DNA of 64,000 bases from Aminivibrio pyruvatiphilus. Its GTDB lineage: Bacteria; Synergistota; Synergistia; Synergistales; Aminobacteriaceae. The translations under genes and the position numbers were made by a program. Location of the stretch: the NCBI RefSeq assembly GCF_004366815.1, contig NZ_SORI01000011.1, positions 24,812 through 88,811 of the forward strand, read 5' to 3'. Under the pieces are notes generated by a model. That model was not told where the DNA came from, searched no databases, and saw nothing but the letters and a program-made list of their open reading frames with translations. Of the stretch, positions 17,692-26,508 are shown in pieces (the first letter of the stretch is position 1; every line of letters starts with the position of its first letter).

Positions 17692-18930
17692 ATGGGCAGG
17701 GTGAGCGTGAACAACCTGCGGGAGGGGATGGTCCTCGAAGAAGACCTGTCCGCTCCCAACGGCAGGTTCATCCTGGGCAGGGGCGCCGCTCTGAAAGAAA
17801 ATCATATCCGGATGTTCAAGATCTGGGGCGTAACCGGTGCATCCGTGGAAGGGGCCGAGGACGGTGAGATAGTGCTCGGGGAGAATCTCCGGGAAGAGGC
17901 TCTCCGGTCGGCCGCCGCCTACGTGGATTCCTATTTTCCGCCTCCGGAAGGTGAAACGGCTGCGCCGGCGGGGATCCGGTCCTTCTGCACCAGGAAATTT
18001 GCCGGAGAAATCTCTTCCGGCAAAACCCCGGACCCCCTTCCTGCCATGAAACAGCTCCCGCGCCCGCCGGAAGGGCACTTCGGCCGTACCTTCTCCGCCT
18101 ACGGCCTCGCAAAGAACGAGGTGAGGCTCGTTTCGTTCCCGGACATCTACTTCAAGATACAGGAAGTCATCAATTCTCCGATAAGCTCCGCCACCTCCAT
18201 CGCGAAAGTGGTGGGCAAGGACCCCAGCCTTACCGCCCGTCTCCTCCGGCTGGTGAACAGTTCTTTTTACGGCTTTCCGAACCCGATACTGTCCATTCCC
18301 AGGGCCATCGCCATCATTGGGTCGAACGAGCTGACGGCCCTCGCCCTTGCCGTGTCCACCATGACGGTGTTTCGCCATGTTCCGCCCGCGTACGTGGACA
18401 TGAAATCCCTCTGGAAGCACTCCATCGCGTGCGGCGTGTTTTCCCGCCTTCTGGCCTATTCGAAGAGAATACGGAACGAGGAGCGGTTCTTCCTCGCCGG
18501 ACTTCTGCACGACCTCGGGAGGATCATTCTCTACACCAAGACACCGGCAGAGATGACCTATGCCCTCGAACTTTCCTTCTTTGAGCGGATTCCCCTCTGG
18601 CGGGCGGAAAAGAGGGTTTTCGGTTTTGACCACGCCGCCGTGGGAAAGGTTCTTCTCGAAGAATGGAACATCCCCGAAAGCATACGGAAGCTCTGCGACT
18701 TCCACCACTCGCCCCTGGAAGAAGACGCCCCCGAAGAGTCCGCCTTTGTTCATGCCGCGGATTACATTGCCAACGGGCTCCGCACAGGAACAAGCGGTTC
18801 GGCCTATCTTTCCGCCCCGGCTCCGGAGATCTGGGACTATCTCGGTCTGGACGAAGGAGATCTGGAATCGGTCCTCGTTCAGGGAGAGCGGCAGATCCGG
18901 GAAATCATGCATATTTTCCTCGTGGCCTGA
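17692..18930 (+). CDS. HDOD-domain signalling protein
   Basis: A 412-residue protein with an N-terminal ~60-residue segment like those found before HD/HDOD domains (VNNLREGMVLEEDL) and a central HDOD domain (about 130-335). Signatures are TSIAKVVGKDPSLTARLLRLVNS, SIPRAIAIIGSNEL and FLAGLLHDLGRIIL. HDOD proteins are non-enzymatic or degenerate HD-fold adaptors in bacterial signalling; the HDLG here leaves some metal ligands in place. It is followed after 7 nt by a hybrid histidine kinase and then a response regulator with GGDEF, so the three genes form a signalling operon. Target process unknown. Confidence 0.87.
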   Translation: MGRVSVNNLREGMVLEEDLSAPNGRFILGRGAALKENHIRMFKIWGVTGASVEGAEDGEIVLGENLREEALRSAAAYVDSYFPPPEGETAAPAGIRSFCTRKFAGEISSGKTPDPLPAMKQLPRPPEGHFGRTFSAYGLAKNEVRLVSFPDIYFKIQEVINSPISSATSIAKVVGKDPSLTARLLRLVNSSFYGFPNPILSIPRAIAIIGSNELTALALAVSTMTVFRHVPPAYVDMKSLWKHSIACGVFSRLLAYSKRIRNEERFFLAGLLHDLGRIILYTKTPAEMTYALELSFFERIPLWRAEKRVFGFDHAAVGKVLLEEWNIPESIRKLCDFHHSPLEEDAPEESAFVHAADYIANGLRTGTSGSAYLSAPAPEIWDYLGLDEGDLESVLVQGERQIREIMHIFLVA

Positions 18931-18937
18931 GGCGGGA

Positions 18938-21088
18938 ATGATGAGCGGAGATCCCATGGAAAAAATGAAAGAAAGACTTGCGATTCTCTCCAGGGAACGG
19001 GAGGCGGCAAAACGCCTTCTCGAATCCGCCGTGGATTCCCTCGGCTTTTCCGTGGTGGTGGACGAGGAGTTTTCCTATCCCGCCCTGTTCGAGGAATGCG
19101 CCCGGAAAGTGCGCACCTTCATCGCCTTCGAATCTCTTGCCTTCATCGTCTTCGCCCATGACGGCCTCAATATGTCCCTGGAGTTCTGCGACCCTTCCTC
19201 CGGCAGGCCCTTTTTCGAGAAGGAGATGCTCCCCCTCGTTGAAGACAGAACCTTTGCCTGGGCAGTGGACAGGAACAGGCCGGTCATCGTTACTGCCACC
19301 GACGGCAGGGGGCAGATTCTCCTTCATTCCATGACCACCCAGAACAGGACCATGGGGATGTTCATGGGGTACCTCGGAGAAGACGAGGCGGATATTCTCG
19401 ACCTGTCCTTCGCTTTCCTCACCGTTGTCCTCAGCGCGGCAGCCGGACTGCTCCAGAATGCAGAACTCTACACCGTGATCCGGGGCCTGAACAGCGAGCT
19501 CAGCAGAAAAATCGAACGGCTCGAGGAATCGGAGCGAAGCCTCGCGGAGGCCATGCGGGCCAGGGACATCTTCCTCGCCAACGTAAGTCATGAAATTCGA
19601 ACCCCTCTGAATGGAATTCTCGGCATGGCCACACTGCTCGAGGACACGTCGCTCGACTCCCGTCAGGCCGACATGGTCCGGATCCTCAGGGATGAATCTT
19701 CTTCTCTTCTGCGGCTCATCAACGATCTTCTCGACTTTTCCAGGATAGAAGCCGGGAAGCTTTCCTTCGAGGATGCTTCTTTCGATTTTCCTGAATTCTG
19801 GAACAGCATCCGGGACAGTTTTTTTCCGAGAGCGCGGCAGAAAAATCTCCGGTTCCGGATGGAACTCAGGGGAGAGATTCCCGGGACGGTGTCCGGGGAT
19901 TCTCTCAGAATCCGCCAGGTTTTCGGCAACATCATCGGGAATGCCCTGAAGTTTACATCGAAGGGTGAAGTTTCCGTTCTCGGAGAAATCCTTCCCCGAG
20001 AGGAGGGACTGTGTGTTCTCCAAGTCGACGTCCGGGACACGGGAATCGGCATCTCTTCAGAACAGGCGGGGCGGCTCTTCCGGCCATTTGTCCAGGGAGA
20101 TCCCTCCACTACCAGAAAATACGGCGGAACGGGGCTCGGTCTTGTGATCTCCAAACGACTGGTGGAAGGAATGGGAGGTTTCATATCCATCGAGCCCGGG
20201 AAAGAGAAGGGAGCCCATTTTCGGTTCTGCCTTCCCCTGAAGATCCTGGCCGGGAAATCCCGGGAGAAGGACAGCACAGGGGGAACGGTAATCGGCTTTC
20301 CCCCGGGATATTCTGTGCTGGTGGTGGAGGACAATGAAACAAGCAGAATGGTGGCCGTCTCTCTGCTGGAGAAAATAGGCGTTCCGGAGATAGAAATTGC
20401 GGAAGACGGTGCCGTGGCCATTGAAAAACTTTCCTCAAAAAGGTACGATCTTGTTCTAATGGATATCCAGATGCCGGTGATGGATGGACTGGAAACCATT
20501 GCCGCAATCAGGGATTCATCGTCCCCCGTTCTGGACCGCCAGGTTCCCGTAGCCGCCATGACGGCCAACATACTCCCCGCCGACAGGGAGAAGTACCTCA
20601 GGTCCGGCATGACGGACTATATCAGCAAACCGGTTCTCCCCGAGGATCTCGTCAGGCTTCTCCTGAAAAACCTCGGCGCGGAGAATGCGCGGACGGGCGA
20701 CAGGGACGGCGGGAATGAAAAGACCGTCTTCAGAAAAGATATCCTCCTCAACCGCATGGGGGGGGATGAAAAACTCTGTGAACGGACCATACGGCTTTTC
20801 GTGGAGGATTCTCTGAAACTTGCAGGGGAGCTTGCCGCCCTTCTCGAGTCCGGCGGTCTCGAGGAAGCGAAGATGAAGGCCCATACCCTGCGGGGTGCCG
20901 CGGCGAACGTGGAATCCAGGGAGATAATGGCAGCAGCGGCAGCTGTTGAAGAAGCCGCCGCCGCCGGCAAAAGGGAGAAGGCCAGTTCCCTGATGCCGGC
21001 CGTTTTTGCGGCCCGAAAAAGGTTTCTCGCCGAAGTGGCGGACGGTGAAGACGCGAGTCCAAAAAGCACCGGAGAATGGAAAGGATGA
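18938..21088 (+). CDS. Cytoplasmic hybrid sensor histidine kinase (GAF-like, HisKA, HATPase, REC, HPt)
   Basis: About 716 residues with no membrane segment. In order: an N-terminal GAF-like sensor region (about 25-190), a short coiled coil, HisKA with the phosphorylated histidine near residue 218 in FLANVSHEIRTPLNG, HATPase_c with GNALKFTSKG, DTGIGIS and YGGTGLGL, a receiver domain with phospho-Asp in YDLVLMDIQMPVMDG, and a C-terminal HPt domain with AHTLRGAAANV. The complete phosphorelay is thus within one chain. The ATG at 18938 follows GGCGGGA just after the HDOD stop; ATG 18956 is an alternative. The likely output is the adjacent REC-GGDEF protein. Confidence 0.9.
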   Translation: MMSGDPMEKMKERLAILSREREAAKRLLESAVDSLGFSVVVDEEFSYPALFEECARKVRTFIAFESLAFIVFAHDGLNMSLEFCDPSSGRPFFEKEMLPLVEDRTFAWAVDRNRPVIVTATDGRGQILLHSMTTQNRTMGMFMGYLGEDEADILDLSFAFLTVVLSAAAGLLQNAELYTVIRGLNSELSRKIERLEESERSLAEAMRARDIFLANVSHEIRTPLNGILGMATLLEDTSLDSRQADMVRILRDESSSLLRLINDLLDFSRIEAGKLSFEDASFDFPEFWNSIRDSFFPRARQKNLRFRMELRGEIPGTVSGDSLRIRQVFGNIIGNALKFTSKGEVSVLGEILPREEGLCVLQVDVRDTGIGISSEQAGRLFRPFVQGDPSTTRKYGGTGLGLVISKRLVEGMGGFISIEPGKEKGAHFRFCLPLKILAGKSREKDSTGGTVIGFPPGYSVLVVEDNETSRMVAVSLLEKIGVPEIEIAEDGAVAIEKLSSKRYDLVLMDIQMPVMDGLETIAAIRDSSSPVLDRQVPVAAMTANILPADREKYLRSGMTDYISKPVLPEDLVRLLLKNLGAENARTGDRDGGNEKTVFRKDILLNRMGGDEKLCERTIRLFVEDSLKLAGELAALLESGGLEEAKMKAHTLRGAAANVESREIMAAAAAVEEAAAAGKREKASSLMPAVFAARKRFLAEVADGEDASPKSTGEWKG

Positions 21089-22003
21089 ATGGTCCCTATG
21101 AAAATACTTGTTGCCGAAGATGACGCAACATCTTTATTCATGCTGCAGTCCCTGCTCGAAAAATGGGGGTACGATGCTGTAGCCCTTTCCGACGGTGTGG
21201 AGGCTCTCTCGGTATTGAACGGCGAAGATCCCCCCCTCCTTGCGATCCTGGACTGGATGCTTCCCGGCCTGAACGGGCCGGAGATCTGCCGGAGGCTCCG
21301 CATGGGCGGAGGGGCACGTAAGGGAAGGCCGTACCAGTACATCATCATGCTGACCGTCAAGGGAGAGAAGGAAAACGTCGTTGCCGGCCTTGACGCAGGG
21401 GCGGATGATTATGTGACAAAGCCCTTCGATTCCCAGGAGCTGCAGATGCGGATAAAGGTTGGAGAAAGAATTCTCCTCCTCCAGGAACAGCTCCGGAAGG
21501 CGGCCCTGTACGATTCGCTCACGGGACTCCCCAACAGGAGGGCCGTCATTGACGGTCTCGAGGGGGAAATCGCCCGTTCCGAGAGGTCCGGGGAATCTTT
21601 TGCCGTCGCCCTTCTTGACCTCGATCATTTCAAGGAGGTCAACGACAGCTATGGTCATGCGACGGGCGATTCAGTCCTTGCCGAGGCGGCCCGGCGGATC
21701 CGGTCGGCGGTGAGAAGCTATGACCTTGTGGGCCGGTACGGCGGTGAAGAGTTCCTTCTCGTTTTTCCGGGCCTGAAGGGCGATGATGCCCTCAGGATCT
21801 GCGAGAGGGTCTGTTCGGTGATAGAAAAAAAACCTTTTTTCCCCGCGCCGCAGCAAGGAAGCGCAACTCCTTTTACCGTAACCGCCAGTCTCGGTATATG
21901 TGAATGGAGCCCTTCCTCCAGCGGACCCGATGAGATGCTTATGGGGGCGGACCAGGCGCTGTACAGGGCAAAGAGAAAGGGACGCAACGCCGTTTGCCTC
22001 TGA
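21089..22003 (+). CDS. Response regulator with GGDEF output (diguanylate cyclase)
   Basis: A 304-residue protein with an N-terminal receiver domain (acidic pocket VAEDD, phospho-Asp in LAILDWMLPGLNG, switch lysine in YVTKPF) and a C-terminal GGDEF domain. The active-site motif is GGEEF, preceded by LLDLDHFKEVND and, five residues before GGEEF, by RSYD, which fits the RxxD inhibitory site. It should make cyclic di-GMP with phosphorylation and product control. The start at 21089 directly abuts the kinase stop; ATG 21098 is an alternative start. PleD- and WspR-type regulators have the same architecture. Confidence 0.92.
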   Translation: MVPMKILVAEDDATSLFMLQSLLEKWGYDAVALSDGVEALSVLNGEDPPLLAILDWMLPGLNGPEICRRLRMGGGARKGRPYQYIIMLTVKGEKENVVAGLDAGADDYVTKPFDSQELQMRIKVGERILLLQEQLRKAALYDSLTGLPNRRAVIDGLEGEIARSERSGESFAVALLDLDHFKEVNDSYGHATGDSVLAEAARRIRSAVRSYDLVGRYGGEEFLLVFPGLKGDDALRICERVCSVIEKKPFFPAPQQGSATPFTVTASLGICEWSPSSSGPDEMLMGADQALYRAKRKGRNAVCL

Positions 22004-22045
22004 TTAGGGATTTTTACCGGAGATTTCTTCCTGTTCTTCCCCTAT

Positions 22046-22051
22046 TATAAT
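22046..22051 (+). promoter_or_regulatory. -10 element candidate for the lytic transglycosylase gene
   Basis: A perfect TATAAT about 31 nt before the preferred start at 22082. The -35 region (about 22023-22028) is a poor match. Confidence 0.4.
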
Positions 22052-22081
22052 GCCCGAAAAAATGTGAAAGGAGGGATGCCG

Positions 22082-24187
22082 GTGCCCAGATTGCTGAAAG
22101 CACCAGTTGTCCTCAGCACTTTAACCATTGCTTTCTTCCTCCTTGCTTTTCCGGCCGGAGGAGCCGCCTCCGGCATGGACGAGCTTTTTACCGCAAGAGA
22201 CTGGCGCGGTGTGGACACCCTGCTGGCGCAAAAAAGCGGCGTTCTCTCCCCGAGAGAACTTTCTCTTGCGGCAAACTCTCTCTGGTTTCGCGGAAAATGG
22301 GCCGAGTCGCTGGAGCTTCTTGAACGGACGGCCTCTCACTGGCCCCAGTCGGTGAAGCCCTACGGTACCCTCATGACCATCCTCGGACTGGAGAGGACCG
22401 GCCGAAAGGACGAGGCAAGGCAGGCTGCCGCAAAGTTTCTGCCCGCGGCTCCGGCGGACATAGCCTATTACGTCGCCTATGCCCTGTACAGGCTCACAGC
22501 TGAAGAGGACACCGCAGGAAGAAGAAAGCATCTTCAGCGTATGTACAGCCTCGCCGAAAACACCTCCCAGCAGTCGTCCGCCCTGACGCTTCTCCTGGGG
22601 CTGCCGGGCGACAGGACTGCCTATGCCCTGAACCTTCTCAGCATCCACCCCAGAAACAGCGCGGCCCTGAAGATCCTCGAGGCCCTGCCTAAACCATGGA
22701 AAGCCGAAGTGAATTTCGCCGTCGGGTATGCCGCCTACCTCAGGGGACAGCACGGGAAAGCGGTACCCCTCCTTAAGGCGGTCCCGCTCGAGTCCCGCAA
22801 CGGAAGAAAGGCCAGATACTACCGGGCCTTTTCCCTCTACAGCCAGCAGAAATACGGTGAGGCCCTCGAGCTGTGGAGTTACCTCGCCAGGAACGGCTCC
22901 ACCTATGCCGAGTCCTCCATACGGAGAATATCCATCCTTGCAGGGAGAGCCCAGAAGGAGCGGGCCCTCCGGGTGCTCCGGGAAGTTGCCGCCTCCCGGG
23001 AGGGCGCGATAAAAGCGAGGGCCCTGTATTCCCTCTCGACCCACGCTTCAGGAAAAGAAAAGCGGGAACTCGAGGAAAAGGTCATCGCCCTTATTCCGGA
23101 TTCGGCCTTCACCACCCGTATCCTCTACAACCGGGGATGGGACCGGTGGAACAGCGGCGACATCAAGGGAGCCGTGCAGGAATGGGAAAAGAGTATTTCC
23201 TCAGGTATGGACGGGAACTGGCGCCCCAGGGTTCTCTACTGGGTCGCCCATGGATACGAACGGCTGAAGGCGCCTGAAAAGAAGGCCGCCTTCCTTGAAA
23301 AAATACGGAAGAATCATCCTTTGTCCATCTACGCTTTTCTCAGCGGCGGGGACAAGCTGTCCATTGTCCCTGACGTTCCCCGTCCCCTGGCCCAGGACAG
23401 CCCTTCGGACCTCGAGCAGTGGGGGTTCATCACCTATGCGCGGTGGCACCTGCTCGCAAGGGGCGACGCCAAATCCCTCTTCCGCGCAGCCCGGCTGGCG
23501 GAGTGGAGCGGAGATCACCTGGCGGCCTATTCAGCCGTTGGCCGCATCGCCGGGGAGATAACCCGGGGGCCTTCTTTCTTCAGGAAGGGCATGGAATATC
23601 TCTACCCCCGGCCCTTTCTGGACGAGGTGAGAAAGGCGGCGGAACGGTTCAAGGTGGAGGAAAATCTCGTCTGGGCCATCATGCGGCAGGAAAGCGCCTT
23701 CAATCCCAACGCCACAAGCTGGGTGGGCGCCGCCGGGCTCATGCAGCTCATGCCCGCCACGGCACGGAGCGAGGCGAAAGCCCTGGAGATGAAGAACTAC
23801 AACCTCTACAACGCCGGCCAGAACATTATTCTCGGAACAGCCCATATCGCCCGCCTTTTGAAATCCTTCAGCAACGTGGAGCAGGCTGTGGCCGCCTACA
23901 ACGGAGGAAGCGGCTCGGCCAGACGCTGGCTTGCCGGAAGGAAGGACGTTCCCCTGGATGAATGGATAGAATCGGTCCGGTTTGAGGAAACCAATGACTA
24001 TGTCAGGAAAGTGATGGCCAATCTTCACATTTACAGGGCGCTGTACGGCATTCCCAGAACAGAAGGTGCGGCTCCGGGAGCGCCCGGCGACGTGCCTGAC
24101 GACGACCTTGAAACTTCCGCCGACGGTCCCGACCCTGAGGACAGGGACGACGAAGCTCCTCTTCTTCTGGACGACGGAGGAAAATAA
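22082..24187 (+). CDS. Soluble lytic murein transglycosylase (Slt-like)
   Basis: A protein of about 701 residues with an N-terminal signal sequence (VVLSTLTIAFFLLAFPAGGAAS), a long alpha-superhelical region of TPR-like repeats (about 30-500) as in Slt70, and a C-terminal SLT catalytic domain. The catalytic glutamate is near residue 536 in AIMRQESAFNP, followed by GAAGLMQLMPATA and a AAYNGGSG segment. It cleaves peptidoglycan glycan strands to anhydro-muropeptides. I chose GTG 22082 because AAGGAGGG lies 6 nt before it; GTG 22064 and ATG 22076 are possible but badly placed. The acidic tail after residue ~670 is unstructured. Confidence 0.88.
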   Translation: MPRLLKAPVVLSTLTIAFFLLAFPAGGAASGMDELFTARDWRGVDTLLAQKSGVLSPRELSLAANSLWFRGKWAESLELLERTASHWPQSVKPYGTLMTILGLERTGRKDEARQAAAKFLPAAPADIAYYVAYALYRLTAEEDTAGRRKHLQRMYSLAENTSQQSSALTLLLGLPGDRTAYALNLLSIHPRNSAALKILEALPKPWKAEVNFAVGYAAYLRGQHGKAVPLLKAVPLESRNGRKARYYRAFSLYSQQKYGEALELWSYLARNGSTYAESSIRRISILAGRAQKERALRVLREVAASREGAIKARALYSLSTHASGKEKRELEEKVIALIPDSAFTTRILYNRGWDRWNSGDIKGAVQEWEKSISSGMDGNWRPRVLYWVAHGYERLKAPEKKAAFLEKIRKNHPLSIYAFLSGGDKLSIVPDVPRPLAQDSPSDLEQWGFITYARWHLLARGDAKSLFRAARLAEWSGDHLAAYSAVGRIAGEITRGPSFFRKGMEYLYPRPFLDEVRKAAERFKVEENLVWAIMRQESAFNPNATSWVGAAGLMQLMPATARSEAKALEMKNYNLYNAGQNIILGTAHIARLLKSFSNVEQAVAAYNGGSGSARRWLAGRKDVPLDEWIESVRFEETNDYVRKVMANLHIYRALYGIPRTEGAAPGAPGDVPDDDLETSADGPDPEDRDDEAPLLLDDGGK

Positions 24188-24191
24188 AGTC

Positions 24192-24227
24192 AAAGGGGCC
24201 CCGCCGGGAAAGAGCGGGGCCCCTTTT
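24192..24227. terminator. Bidirectional terminator between the transglycosylase and Cdc48-like genes
   Basis: A 13-bp stem (24192-24204 with 24214-24226) with flanking A and T runs on both strands, between convergent genes. Confidence 0.88.
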
Positions 24228-24233
24228 GCTTTT

Positions 24234-26378
24234 CTACTTGCTGCCTTCGTTCTGCCTGCAGATTGCCGGCAGCTCTTTGAGTTCCTTCAGGGCGGATTCG
24301 AAATGGTGCCACTCCATGAGGAGCTCCCCGTCTCCTCCCGTTTTCAGGTGGTCTCTCACGGCGAGCATGGCCGCTTTCCTGCAGACGAAGGCGATGTCGC
24401 CTCCCGTTCTGCCGTCGGTAAGCCGGGCCAGGGTAGCGATGCGGACCTCGGAAGACAGTGGTTTTTTCCGCAGGTGTATTTCAAAGATTTTCTCCCTGGC
24501 CTGGGCATCAGGGCGGGGAAGTTCGAGAATCAGATCGAACCGTCCGCCTGAAAGAAGAGAGGGGTCCACAAGGTCAAGGCGGTTTGTCGTCGCCAGGATC
24601 ACTACCCCCTTGAGCTCCTCGATGCCGCTCATTTCCGCGAGAAACTGGCTGATCACCCGCTCTGTGAAGCTCGCCCCGCTGCCGCTTTCCTTTCCCCGCA
24701 CCGGCACCAGGGACTCGATCTCGTCAAAATACAGGATGGAGGGCGAAGCCTGTTTTGCGGTCCTGAAAACGTCCCGGATGGCCCGTTCGCTTTCTCCCAC
24801 GTATTTTGACATGAGGGAGGGGCCCTTCACGGAAATGAAATTTACTCCGCTCTCCCGGGCCAGGGCTTTCGCCAGAAGGGTTTTTCCCGTTCCGGAGGCC
24901 CCGTGGAGCATGATTCCCTTGGGCGGCGTGATGTCGAACTTCTCGAAAATATCGCCGTGCTGGAGAGGCCACTGGACCGCGTCACGAAGCTCTTCCTTGA
25001 TCTCCTCCAGCCCTCCGATATCCCTCCATGTGACATCGGGAACCTCCACGAAGACTTCCCGTATGGCCGAGGGTTCCACTTCCTTGAAGGCCTCGAGAAA
25101 ATGGTCCATGCGGACGTCCATGGCAAGAAGGCGGTCGTAGGGAATGTCCTCCATCTCCATGTCGATCTCCGGAAGCAGTTCCCTGAGGCTTGCCATGGCG
25201 GCCTCCTTTGCCAGGGCTTCCAGGTCGGCTCCCACGTAGCCGTGGGTCATTTCAGCCACTTTCCTGAGGTCCACGTCCGCCGCCAGGGGCATTCCCCTGG
25301 TGTGGATGGTCAGGATTTCGTGCCTTCCCTTCCTGTCGGGAATGGGAATGGAAATTTCCCGGTCGAACCGTCCGGGCCTGCGGAGCGCAGGGTCGAGCGT
25401 GTTGGGAATATTCGTCGCCCCGATGACCACGATCTGTCCTCTTGACTCCAGCCCGTCCATCAGGGCCAGGAGCTGTGCCACAACCCGCCGTTCCACCTGC
25501 TTCTCTCCGCCCATATCCTCCCGCTTGGGGGCGATGGCGTCGATCTCGTCGATGAATATGATGGAGGGAGCATGGGCCTGGGCATCCTCGAAGACGTTCC
25601 GCAGTCTCTCTTCGCTCTCGCCGTAGAATTTCCCGATGACCTCCGGTCCCGAAATGTGGGTGAAGTAAACATCGGTCTCGGCAGCCACAGCCCTGGCGAT
25701 CACAGTCTTTCCCGTTCCCGGAGGGCCGTAGAGAAGGACGCCTTTGGGAGGCTGAACGCCGAGGCGGTCAAAGACCAGAGGAAACCGGAGGGGGAGCTCG
25801 ATCATCTCCCTGATGCGCTGGATCTGGGAACCGAGGCCGCCGATGTCCTCGTAGGAAATCCTGGCCTTCTTCTCCATTTCCGGCTGCTTTTCCACGTTCA
25901 CGTAGGTGGACTTGCTGATGATGACCGTTCCGTCGGGAGTCGTGTCCATGACCCTGAAGTCGCAGATTCTCGTGCCGAAGAGGTTTGTCCGCACCCGGTC
26001 GTCCTTCCTGACGGCCATTCCCTCGAGCAGGGACCGGATATACACAGCGTCCCGCTCTTTTTCCAGAAGGGCGGTGGACGTGAGCGGCCGGAGGGTGATG
26101 CTTCCCGCGAAATGGTGATCGGCCTTCCTGACGGTGACCTTGTCGTCGATTCCTGCCTGGGCGTTGTCCCTGATGATGCCGTCGATCTGGAGGAATCCCC
26201 GCCCCCCTCCCTCGGACATCTCGGAATCGCACGAAAGAAGCCGTGCCGCAGTGACTTTCTTCCCTTCTATTTCGATGATCTGCCCTTCAGACAGCCCCAG
26301 CTCGCGAATATCCTCCGGCGCCATCCGGGCGATGCACCGGCCTACGTCTTTCGGCATGGCTTCCTTGACTTTGAGCAT
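24234..26378 (-). CDS. Cdc48/p97-family AAA+ ATPase
   Basis: A 714-residue AAA+ protein with the same layout as archaeal/eukaryotic Cdc48: an N domain of double-psi barrel type (about 1-85) plus CDC48_2-like part, then two tandem AAA modules. D1 has GPPGTGKT near residue 217 and Walker B IIFIDEIDAI with arginine-finger region RRPGRFDRE. D2 has GASGTGKT near residue 492 and Walker B ILYFDEIESL. It would unfold or extract proteins using ATP. It is a single gene between two terminators. The D2 P-loop has an A-S in place of the usual P-P. Bacterial homologues are scattered, which suggests old horizontal transfer (inference). Confidence 0.92.
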   Translation of the reverse strand: MLKVKEAMPKDVGRCIARMAPEDIRELGLSEGQIIEIEGKKVTAARLLSCDSEMSEGGGRGFLQIDGIIRDNAQAGIDDKVTVRKADHHFAGSITLRPLTSTALLEKERDAVYIRSLLEGMAVRKDDRVRTNLFGTRICDFRVMDTTPDGTVIISKSTYVNVEKQPEMEKKARISYEDIGGLGSQIQRIREMIELPLRFPLVFDRLGVQPPKGVLLYGPPGTGKTVIARAVAAETDVYFTHISGPEVIGKFYGESEERLRNVFEDAQAHAPSIIFIDEIDAIAPKREDMGGEKQVERRVVAQLLALMDGLESRGQIVVIGATNIPNTLDPALRRPGRFDREISIPIPDRKGRHEILTIHTRGMPLAADVDLRKVAEMTHGYVGADLEALAKEAAMASLRELLPEIDMEMEDIPYDRLLAMDVRMDHFLEAFKEVEPSAIREVFVEVPDVTWRDIGGLEEIKEELRDAVQWPLQHGDIFEKFDITPPKGIMLHGASGTGKTLLAKALARESGVNFISVKGPSLMSKYVGESERAIRDVFRTAKQASPSILYFDEIESLVPVRGKESGSGASFTERVISQFLAEMSGIEELKGVVILATTNRLDLVDPSLLSGGRFDLILELPRPDAQAREKIFEIHLRKKPLSSEVRIATLARLTDGRTGGDIAFVCRKAAMLAVRDHLKTGGDGELLMEWHHFESALKELKELPAICRQNEGSK

Positions 26379-26448
26379 GCTTCATTCCCTCTTTCCTGTA
26401 GATCGTCAATACAGCGGCGGTACTTTTTTTACATCCGGAATGCTACCA

Positions 26449-26479
26449 TAAAAAAGCCCTCCCCGACAAACGGGGAGGG
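26449..26479 (-). terminator. Rho-independent terminator of the aminotransferase at 26509-27720
   Basis: On the minus strand a 9-bp stem (plus 26457-26465 with 26471-26479) is followed by CTTTTTTAT. It also separates that gene from the Cdc48-like gene downstream. Confidence 0.88.
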
Positions 26480-26508
26480 ACCGGTCTTCAAACGGCGGCA
26501 GGTCCGCT

